Source: an uncultured Phenylobacterium sp. (GTDB taxonomy: Bacteria > Pseudomonadota > Alphaproteobacteria > Caulobacterales > Caulobacteraceae). From it: a stretch of DNA of 6,365 bases. This document shows positions 1 through 4,490 of this stretch, one piece after another (position 1 is the first letter of the stretch; each line of letters opens with the position of its first letter). A program made the position numbers and the translations under genes. The stretch is taken from positions 1 to 6,365 of the forward strand of contig CAMFHW010000259.1 in NCBI GenBank assembly GCA_945952175.1, written 5' to 3'. The notes under the pieces are model-generated. The model saw only the letters and a list, made by a program, of their open reading frames with translations. It was not told where the DNA came from and searched no databases.

Positions 1-88
1 GGCCGCGGCCGAGGCCGAGGTCAAGGACATGTGCGAGAAGCTCCTCGCCAACACCGTGATCGAAGGCTACCGGGTCGAGGTGGCGTGA
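1..88 (+). CDS. purS: PurS, phosphoribosylformylglycinamidine synthase small subunit (C-terminal fragment)
   Basis: Only the last 28 residues are in the window. The reading frame enters at base 2 and stops at TGA 86-88. The tail reads VKDMCEKLLANTVIEGYRVE followed by VA, which is characteristic of the PurS C-terminus (CxKLLANxVIExYxVEV). PurS is a roughly 80-residue dimeric subunit that bridges PurL and PurQ in the FGAM synthase complex. That complex converts FGAR to FGAM using glutamine-derived ammonia in de novo purine synthesis. A complete purQ lies 1.35 kb downstream on the same strand, which supports the call. The stop codon overlaps the GTG start of the next gene (GTGA, 85-88), so that gene is probably translated by coupling. 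The 5' end lies outside the window. Confidence 0.9.
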   Translation, partial: AAAEAEVKDMCEKLLANTVIEGYRVEVA

Positions 89-462
89 TCCGGGCGGCGG
101 CGCTCCTGCTGGCGGCGGGCCTCGGCCTTGCCGCCTGCTCGAAACCCGCCCCGCCGGCGCCCGTCTCGCAAATGCGCTTCGACTGCGCGCGAGGCTATGA
201 CCGCCTGCTGACCGCCATCGTCGCCGAGCCCGGCGTCAAGCTCGCCAACACCCCCGGCGAGCCCTACCGCTACTACAGCCTCCCCGACGGGTCGGTGTCC
301 TATGTGGTCACCCTGCCGGGCGCGCCGGCCCATCCGGCGGTGTTCATGCAGCTCGCCGGCCCCGGCGGCACGACCACGCTCGGTTGTCCTTATGGCGACA
401 AGCCTTCCTACGACCGCTTCGTCACCTATCTGAAGGGCCTGGCCAAGGCGCGGAGGGGATGA
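85..462 (+). CDS. Small predicted lipoprotein of unknown function between purS and purQ
   Basis: A 125-residue protein starting at GTG 85. The start is chosen because it overlaps the purS stop by 4 bp, has GAGG at 77-80 four bases upstream, and puts a classic lipoprotein signal right at the N-terminus. The signal is MIRAAALLLAAGLGL followed by a lipobox LAAC with the lipidated cysteine at residue 18, then a Ser/Lys/Pro/Ala-rich linker. An ATG at 31 in the same frame would add 18 charged residues ahead of the signal and lies inside purS, so I reject it. The mature domain has two cysteines (C34 in RFDCARGYD and C101 in LGCPYG) that could form a disulfide in the periplasm. I do not recognise the family. 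With K19 right after S+... the sorting signal is unclear, but S at +2 favours the outer membrane by the E. coli rule. A periplasmic lipoprotein has no obvious role in purine synthesis, so its place in the operon is unexplained. Confidence 0.78.
   Translation: MIRAAALLLAAGLGLAACSKPAPPAPVSQMRFDCARGYDRLLTAIVAEPGVKLANTPGEPYRYYSLPDGSVSYVVTLPGAPAHPAVFMQLAGPGGTTTLGCPYGDKPSYDRFVTYLKGLAKARRG
452..456 (+). promoter_or_regulatory. Shine-Dalgarno for first DUF3291 gene
   Basis: GGAGG lies at the end of the lipoprotein gene. Two ATG codons follow in tandem at 459 and 462. Spacing is 2 bases to the first and 5 to the second, so the second ATG (462) is the better-spaced start. The first would give one extra Met and a 4-bp ATGA overlap with the upstream stop. 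Confidence 0.6.
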
Positions 463-950
463 TGGGCGGCTACCACCTGGCGGAAGTGAACATCGGCACG
501 CTGAAGGCGCCGATCGACGACCCGCTGATCGCCGAGTTCAAGGCCAATCTCGAGCGCATCAACGCGCTCGCCGAGGGCCAGCCGGGCTTCGTCTGGCGCC
601 TCACCGGCGAGGGCGACGACGCCACCGACATCCAGCCCGATCCGGAAAACCCGCTGCTGGCGATCAACCTGTCGGTCTGGACCGACCCGGACGCGCTCGC
701 CGCCTTCGTCTACCGCACCGCCCACCGCGACATCATGCGCCGCCGCGCCGAATGGTTCGACCGGATGGAGCTCTACATGTGCCTGTGGTGGGTCCCGGTC
801 GGCCACCAGCCGACCCCGGCCGAGGCCATGGCGCGGCTGGAGATCCTGCGTCGCAAGGGGCCTGGGCCCGAGGCCTTCACCTTCCGCACCCCCTTCCCCG
901 CGCCCGACGCCGCCGAGCCGCCGGCGCCCATCCTGGACGAGTGCGCCTGA
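462..950 (+). CDS. DUF3291 family protein, copy 1
   Basis: A 162-residue soluble protein (163 if the ATG at 459 is used) with no signal peptide. The pattern matches the DUF3291 family, which is thought to adopt a dimeric alpha/beta-barrel fold like antibiotic-biosynthesis monooxygenases; no function is established. Visible blocks are an N-terminal strand ending in LKAP, then RINALAEGQPGFVWR (residues 32-46), INLSVW (68-73), ALAAFVYRTAHRD (78-90, with candidate conserved His88), RRRAEWF (93-99) and CLWWVP (107-112). The C-terminus is Pro/Ala-rich. The start overlaps the lipoprotein stop by one base (TGATG), and the stop abuts the ATG of the second copy. It is probably co-transcribed with purS and purQ. 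I identify the family by motif memory only, and the biochemical role is unknown. Confidence 0.82.
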   Translation: MGGYHLAEVNIGTLKAPIDDPLIAEFKANLERINALAEGQPGFVWRLTGEGDDATDIQPDPENPLLAINLSVWTDPDALAAFVYRTAHRDIMRRRAEWFDRMELYMCLWWVPVGHQPTPAEAMARLEILRRKGPGPEAFTFRTPFPAPDAAEPPAPILDECA

Positions 951-1439
951 ATGGCGGGCTGGCGCCTGGCCCAGTACAACGTCACCACCCTGCGGGCGCC
1001 GCTCGACGCGCCGGAAAGCGCCCCGTTCCGCGAGGCGCTCGACCACATCAACGCCCTCGCCGAAGCCAGCCCGGGCTTCGTCTGGCGCGCCAAGGGCGAG
1101 GGCTTCGACAGCGCCACGCCGGCGGCCGACCAGAACCCGCTCTACATCGTCAACCTGTCGCTCTGGGAGAGCGCCGAGGCCCTGGCCGCTTTCGCCTACC
1201 GCACCGAGCATCGGGAATACGTCCGCCGGCGGCTGGAATGGTTCGAGGAACATCCGGGCCCGTCCTTCGTCCTCTGGTGGGTCCCGGCCGGCGAGATCCC
1301 GACCGGCGAGGACTGCGAGGCTCGCCTGGCCCACCTCGCCACCCATGGCCCGACCGGCCACGCCTTCGACTTCCGGAGCCGAATCCCCGCCCCCGCCCTG
1401 GAAACGGCCGTCAAATCGGCCTATGAGGCCGCCCCATGA
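951..1439 (+). CDS. DUF3291 family protein, copy 2
   Basis: Also exactly 162 residues, and about half identical by eye to the gene just upstream. Matching blocks occur at nearly the same positions: HINALAEASPGFVWR (32-46), VNLSLW (67-72), ALAAFAYRTEHRE (77-89, with His87 aligned to His88 of copy 1), RRRLEWF (92-98) and LWWVP (108-112). The ATG follows the TGA of copy 1 directly. Only a weak purine-rich stretch (GGACGAG, around 934-940) precedes it, which fits re-initiation. The last codons overlap the purQ start (ATGA, 1436-1439). No signal peptide or membrane segment is visible. The most likely history is a tandem gene duplication followed by divergence. Function is unknown; an ABM-like barrel that homo- or heterodimerises is a guess from family resemblance. 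Confidence 0.82.
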   Translation: MAGWRLAQYNVTTLRAPLDAPESAPFREALDHINALAEASPGFVWRAKGEGFDSATPAADQNPLYIVNLSLWESAEALAAFAYRTEHREYVRRRLEWFEEHPGPSFVLWWVPAGEIPTGEDCEARLAHLATHGPTGHAFDFRSRIPAPALETAVKSAYEAAP

Positions 1440-2098
1440 AAGCCGCCGTCATCGTCTTCCCGGGCTCGAACTGCGACCGTGACTGCAAGGTGGCGATCGA
1501 ACGCTCCACCGGCGCCCAGGTGGAGATGGTCTGGCACGGCGAGACGCACCTGCCCCAGGGCCTCGACCTGATCGTCCTGCCCGGCGGCTTCTCCTACGGC
1601 GACTATCTGCGCTGCGGCGCCATGGCGGCGCTCTCGCCGGTCATGGCCGAGGTCAAGGCCGCCGCCGACCGCGGCGTCGCCACCGTCGGCATCTGCAACG
1701 GGTTCCAGATCCTCTGCGAGGCGGGCCTGCTGCCCGGCGCCCTGCTGCGCAACGAGGCGCTGAAATACGTCTGCAAGGCGGTCGACCTCGAGGTCACCAA
1801 CGCCCAGACCCGCTTCACCGCCGGCTATGGCGGCCGCCGCCAGGTCACCATGACCGTCGGCAACGGCGAGGGCAATTTCTTCGCCGACCCCGAATCCCTG
1901 GCCCGCATCGAGGGCGAGGGCCAGGTGGTCTTCCGCTATCTCGACAATCCCAACGGCTCGACGGCCAGCATCGCGGGCATCGTCAACGCGCATGGCAACG
2001 TCCTGGGCCTCATGCCCCACCCCGACCGCGCCTTCGAGGCCGAGCTCGGCTCCGCCGACGGCGCGACCCTCTTCCAGAGCGCGCTCGCCAGCGCCTAG
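1436..2098 (+). CDS. purQ: PurQ, phosphoribosylformylglycinamidine synthase glutaminase subunit
   Basis: A complete 220-residue class I glutamine amidotransferase, the usual length for stand-alone PurQ. It hydrolyses glutamine and supplies ammonia to PurL for FGAR to FGAM conversion in the cytoplasm. Landmarks are AAVIVFPGSNCDRD at the N-terminus (residues 3-16), LPGGFSYGDYLRCGA (48-62), the nucleophile elbow GICNGFQ with Cys87, NGEGNFF (143-149) and the C-terminal MPHPDR with His195. The third triad position (H-x-E in the family) is Asp197 here instead of the usual Glu. The ATG overlaps the stop of the second DUF3291 gene by 4 bp and has GAGG at 1425-1428, 7 bases upstream. It should function with the purS encoded at the window's left edge and with a purL presumably outside it. 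A REP-like palindrome begins 24 bp after the stop and may end the transcript. Confidence 0.96.
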   Translation: MKAAVIVFPGSNCDRDCKVAIERSTGAQVEMVWHGETHLPQGLDLIVLPGGFSYGDYLRCGAMAALSPVMAEVKAAADRGVATVGICNGFQILCEAGLLPGALLRNEALKYVCKAVDLEVTNAQTRFTAGYGGRRQVTMTVGNGEGNFFADPESLARIEGEGQVVFRYLDNPNGSTASIAGIVNAHGNVLGLMPHPDRAFEAELGSADGATLFQSALASA

Positions 2099-2122
2099 GC
2101 GCGGGTTGTCGCCGCCCCCGCT

Positions 2123-2261
2123 CCGTCATCCTGGGCCTTGTGCCCAGGACCCCTCTATCCGCTGGCTTTGAGCGATCGCGCGAGGCGTCAACGTCAACGC
2201 GTGTTCGGCATCGCAACACCCGTGTCGGCAGGGGTCCTGGGCACAAGGCCCAGGATGACGG
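2123..2261. repeat. REP/BIME-like composite palindromic element
   Basis: Two perfect 32-bp inverted arms (2123-2154 and 2230-2261) flank a 75-bp spacer. Each arm is itself a hairpin: CCTGGGC-CTTGT-GCCCAGG at 2130-2148 on the left and CCTGGGC-ACAAG-GCCCAGG at 2236-2254 on the right. The ends read GTCATCC and GGACCCC, the layout of intergenic palindromic repeats widespread in alphaproteobacteria (GTCATCC...GGACCC). The element lies between the purQ stop and the next gene. Such elements can fold in RNA and act as transcription attenuators or mRNA stabilisers, and may double as the purQ terminator. Short frames crossing it are not credible genes. Confidence 0.8.
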
Positions 2262-2303
2262 GGGTGGAAAGTCCGCACACCAGCGCCCTCAACAGCCCCG
2301 CCT

Positions 2304-2331
2304 GATTCTTTCCGAATATTCACGTTACGCG
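2304..2331 (+). promoter_or_regulatory. Conserved upstream motif of methyltransferase-like copy 1 (promoter or operator)
   Basis: ATTCACGTTACGCG at 2318-2331 is repeated exactly upstream of the second copy (3241-3254). About 10 of the 14 bases before it also match (CCGAA versus CGGAA, TTC, TT). It lies 76 bases before the ATG. The identity across otherwise divergent intergenic DNA suggests a retained promoter or regulator site. I cannot assign a sigma factor with confidence: TTCACG resembles a -35 element weakly, and no clear -10 is seen. Confidence 0.45.
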
Positions 2332-2381
2332 GCGTAGCGCCGGTGATCAGATGCGCGCCTGCTCCGCGCGCCTGCGGACCC

Positions 2382-2386
2382 GGGAG
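2382..2386 (+). promoter_or_regulatory. Shine-Dalgarno deciding the start of methyltransferase-like copy 1
   Basis: GGGAG sits 7 bases before ATG 2394. This supports 2394 over the in-frame start at 2343, which lacks a good ribosome site and would place about 17 residues before the signal peptide. A GANTC (CcrM) site, GACTC at 2386-2390, overlaps its end. Confidence 0.65.
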
Positions 2387-2393
2387 ACTCTCC

Positions 2394-3191
2394 ATGCGCA
2401 CGTCCTTCGCGATCGCCTTGCTGGCGACCGCCGCCCTCGGCCTCGCCACGCCCGCCGCGGCGGTCATGAACACCCAGGCCAATGTCGCCGCCGCGGTGGC
2501 CGACGCCAACCGCCCGGCCGACGACGTCAAGCGCGACGCCGACCGCAAGCCCGCCGACATGCTGGCCTTCACCGGCGTCAAGCCCGGCGACAAGGTGGCC
2601 GACCTCATTCCCGGCGGCGGCTATTTCAGCCGCCTGTTCTCCGCCGCCGTCGGCGAGAAGGGCGCCGTCTACGCCTACATGCCGAGCGAGTTCGCCAAGT
2701 TCTCCAAGTCGCCCCTGCCGGCCACCGGCTCGCATCCCGATCCCAAGCGGCCGAACATCACCTTCCTCACCGCGCCGATGAACGACTTCGCCACGCCCGA
2801 GAAGCTCGACGTGGTCTGGACCTCGCAGAACTATCACGACCTGCACGACAGCTTCGCCGCTCCGACCGACGTGGCCAAGGTCAACAAGGCGATCTTCGAC
2901 GCCCTGAAGCCCGGCGGCGTCTACATCGTGCTCGACCATGCCGCCGCCGATGGCTCGGGCCTCACCGCGACCGACACCCTGCACCGCATCGACGCGGCCA
3001 CGGTCCGCAAGGAGGTCGAGGCGGCCGGCTTCAAATACGCGGGCTCCCTGGACGTCCTGCGCAATCCCGCCGATCCGCGCACCGCCAACGTGTTCGACAA
3101 GTCGATCCGCGGCCACACCGACCAGTTCGTCTTCAAGTTCATCAAGCCCGGCAAGGCGGGCGGCGTACCGAAGATGCCGAAGAAGAAGTGA
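2394..3191 (+). CDS. Exported class I SAM methyltransferase-like protein, copy 1 (COG4798 type)
   Basis: A 265-residue protein beginning with a Sec signal peptide: MRTSF, a hydrophobic stretch at residues 6-19, and a likely cut after AAA at 21-23. The mature part resembles predicted methyltransferases of the COG4798 group with a Rossmann-type fold. Blocks are RKPADMLAFTGVKPGDKVAD (51-70) leading into the motif I-like loop DLIPGGGYF (70-78), AVYAYMPSEF (91-100), LDVVWTSQNYHDLHD (138-152), LKPGGVYIVLDH (171-182), DTLHRID (194-200) and DQFVFKF (243-249). The C-terminus is Lys-rich (KMPKKK). The residue after strand 2 that usually binds the SAM ribose is Met96, not an acid, so SAM binding is uncertain. 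The start is set by GGGAG 7 bases upstream. The substrate is unknown, and an exported SAM enzyme is puzzling because SAM is cytosolic. The gene is a tandem paralogue of the next one. Confidence 0.8.
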   Translation: MRTSFAIALLATAALGLATPAAAVMNTQANVAAAVADANRPADDVKRDADRKPADMLAFTGVKPGDKVADLIPGGGYFSRLFSAAVGEKGAVYAYMPSEFAKFSKSPLPATGSHPDPKRPNITFLTAPMNDFATPEKLDVVWTSQNYHDLHDSFAAPTDVAKVNKAIFDALKPGGVYIVLDHAAADGSGLTATDTLHRIDAATVRKEVEAAGFKYAGSLDVLRNPADPRTANVFDKSIRGHTDQFVFKFIKPGKAGGVPKMPKKK

Positions 3192-3226
3192 TGCCGGGCG
3201 CGCAACGATCGATGCTCCCGTAGGTC

Positions 3227-3254
3227 GTTCCTGTCGGAAGATTCACGTTACGCG
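3227..3254 (+). promoter_or_regulatory. Conserved upstream motif of methyltransferase-like copy 2 (promoter or operator)
   Basis: ATTCACGTTACGCG at 3241-3254 is the exact counterpart of the site before copy 1. It lies 67 bases before the ATG. The preceding bases CGGAAG also resemble the first copy, and a GATTC (GANTC) site spans 3240-3244. The motif gives copy 2 its own control signal within the 116-bp gap, so the two genes may be transcribed independently yet co-regulated. Confidence 0.45.
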
Positions 3255-3295
3255 CCCCTGGGGCGATGCTCTGATCTCCCGGTGTCCGCGGAGCC

Positions 3296-3302
3296 GGGAG
3301 GA
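3296..3302 (+). promoter_or_regulatory. Shine-Dalgarno for methyltransferase-like copy 2
   Basis: GGGAGGA lies 5 bases before ATG 3308. It is strong and well placed, and corresponds to the GGGAG before copy 1. Confidence 0.7.
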
Positions 3303-3307
3303 TATCC

Positions 3308-4075
3308 ATGACCCACAGATCCCTGGCCGCCGCGCTGGCGGCCCTGGCGACCGTCTGCGCCGCCCCGGCGGCCCTGGCCGCCATCCCCGCCTATGTCACC
3401 GCGGCGGTGGCTGATCCGGCCCGCCCCGAGGCCGACAGGAAGCGCGACGCCAACCGCAAGCCGGCCGAGATGCTGGTCTTCGCCGGCGTGAAGCCCGGCG
3501 ACAAGGTGGCCGACCTCGCCACCGGCGCCCCCGCCGGCGGCTATTTCGCCAAGCTGTTCTCGGCCGCCGTCGGCCCCAAGGGGGCGGTCTACGCCTTCGA
3601 GCCCGCCGAATTCGTCCAGTTCTACAAGAACGGCGTATCGGCCAACGCCAGCCATCCCGACCCCAAGCGGCCGAACCTGACCTTCCTCACCGGCCCAGTG
3701 AACAACTTCGCCGCACCGGAGAAGCTCGACCTCGTCTGGACCTCGCAGAACTACCACGACCTGCACGACGGCTTCTCCAGGCCGGCCGATCTCGCCAAGG
3801 TCAACAAGGCCGTGTTCGCCGCCCTGAAGCCCGGCGGGACCTATGTGGTCCTCGACCACGTCGCGGCGGCCGGCTCGGGCCTGCGCGACACCGACACCCT
3901 GCACCGCATCGACCCGGCCGTGGTCCGCAAGGAGGTCGAGGCCGCCGGATTCAAGTTCGTCGGCGAGAGCCAGGTCCTGCGCAATCCCAAGGACCCTCGC
4001 ACCGCCAACGTCTACGACGCCTCGATCAAGGGCCGCACCGACCAGTTCATCTACAAGTTCAGGAAGCCGGGGTAG
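3308..4075 (+). CDS. Exported class I SAM methyltransferase-like protein, copy 2 (COG4798 type)
   Basis: A 255-residue paralogue of the preceding gene, about two-thirds identical by eye over the mature domain. It has its own Sec signal peptide: MTHR, then an Ala/Leu core, with a likely cut after ALA at 22-24. Shared blocks are RKPAEMLVFAGVKPGDKVAD (50-69), LDLVWTSQNYHDLHD (140-154), LKPGGTYVVLDH (173-184), DTLHRID (196-202) and TDQFIYKF (244-251). The glycine-rich loop reads DLATGAPAGGYF, three residues longer than in copy 1. The position after strand 2 is acidic (Glu98 in YAFEPAEF), as expected for binding the SAM ribose, so this copy looks more like a working methyltransferase. It lacks the Lys-rich tail of copy 1. 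The substrate is unknown. The protein is probably periplasmic, and SAM supply there is unexplained. Confidence 0.82.
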   Translation: MTHRSLAAALAALATVCAAPAALAAIPAYVTAAVADPARPEADRKRDANRKPAEMLVFAGVKPGDKVADLATGAPAGGYFAKLFSAAVGPKGAVYAFEPAEFVQFYKNGVSANASHPDPKRPNLTFLTGPVNNFAAPEKLDLVWTSQNYHDLHDGFSRPADLAKVNKAVFAALKPGGTYVVLDHVAAAGSGLRDTDTLHRIDPAVVRKEVEAAGFKFVGESQVLRNPKDPRTANVYDASIKGRTDQFIYKFRKPG

Positions 4076-4083
4076 CGCCAAGC

Positions 4084-4219
4084 CCCACCCTCAAGGTGTC
4101 ACTCCGGTTTCGCCGCAAGCGAAGACCGGGACCCATGCGCGCGGGGCGTTCACGAGGGATCGGTGTCTGTGGGTCCCGGACAAGCCCTGCGGGCTTTCCG
4201 GGCTGACACTACGGGGTGG
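4084..4219. repeat. Diverged REP-like inverted pair in a convergent gap
   Basis: Two imperfect 41-bp inverted arms (4095-4135 and 4170-4210) are matched at both ends: GTGTCA outside and GGGACCCA inside. The flanking CCACCC/GGTGG extends the symmetry to roughly 4084-4219. Each arm is also a hairpin: CCGG...TTCGC-CGCAA-GCGAA...CCGG on the left, and CCGGACAAGCCC-TGC-GGGCTTTCCGG on the right. The element lies between two genes that converge (+ strand ending at 4075, - strand ending at 4224), where a bidirectional terminator would be expected. It shares the GTCA...GGGACCC layout with the repeat at 2123-2261 but has diverged. Confidence 0.65.
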
Positions 4220-4223
4220 CGGT

Positions 4224-4490
4224 TCAGTTCCGCGCCGTCTGCTCCGAGCTCCGCAGCAGGAAGGCCAAGACCTCGGCGACGGCCACATAGAGCCGTTCGG
4301 GGATCTCGGTCTCGAGCTCCAGGGTCGAGAGCGCCTCGGCGAGGGGGGCGTTCTCGCTCAGCGGCACGCCGTGTTCGCGGGCGGTCGCGATGATCTTCTC
4401 GCCGATCTGGCCGCGGCCAGTGGCCACGACCTTCGGCGCGCCGGCCCCGTCATACTTCAGGGCCACGGCGATCTGGCGCTTGTCGCTCAT
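4224..4490 (-). CDS. Small FlhB C-terminal-domain-like protein (FhlB/YlqH type)
   Basis: An 88-residue soluble protein resembling the cytoplasmic domain of the flagellar export switch FlhB, without its membrane helices. Blocks are IAVALKYDGAGAPKVVATGRG (7-27), EKIIATAREHGVPL (31-44) and IPERLYVAVAEVLAFL (63-78), all typical of FlhB/YscU C-domains. The autocleavage NPTH site of FlhB aligns with DKRQ (3-6) here, so cleavage cannot occur. Such stand-alone proteins are known in many flagellated bacteria; in Bacillus, ylqH lies next to a fliK-like gene, the same pairing seen here. The ATG at 4490 overlaps the stop of the FliK-like gene (ATGA), so the pair is co-translated. It probably modulates the type III flagellar export gate or substrate-specificity switch; the exact role is not established. 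Confidence 0.85.
   Translation of the reverse strand: MSDKRQIAVALKYDGAGAPKVVATGRGQIGEKIIATAREHGVPLSENAPLAEALSTLELETEIPERLYVAVAEVLAFLLRSSEQTARN

Noticed and set aside
31..84. Earlier ATG for the lipoprotein gene
   Set aside because: It would put 18 charged residues before the signal peptide and lies wholly in purS. GTG 85 has a Shine-Dalgarno and a coupling overlap.
384..461. Earlier start for DUF3291 copy 1
   Set aside because: The added N-terminus has no similarity to copy 2, and GGAGG directly precedes the 459/462 ATGs.
426..1361. 311-residue open frame on the - strand across the DUF3291 genes
   Set aside because: It lies opposite two recognisable coding genes, is Arg/Gly/Ala-rich low-complexity sequence with no family motif, and is a typical antisense artefact of high GC.
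2140..2337. 65-residue + strand frame in the gap after purQ
   Set aside because: It runs through the palindromic repeat, has no ribosome site and no recognisable protein features.
2325..3116. 263-residue - strand frame opposite methyltransferase-like copy 1, and its counterpart at 3248-4081
   Set aside because: They look alike because the genes on the + strand are paralogues. Both are antisense shadows, Gly/Val/Arg-rich, lacking initiation signals.
3204..3229. Short inverted pair AACGA...TCGTT in the gap between the methyltransferase-like genes
   Set aside because: A 5-bp stem with a 16-base loop is too weak to call a terminator; chance in GC-rich DNA is likely.
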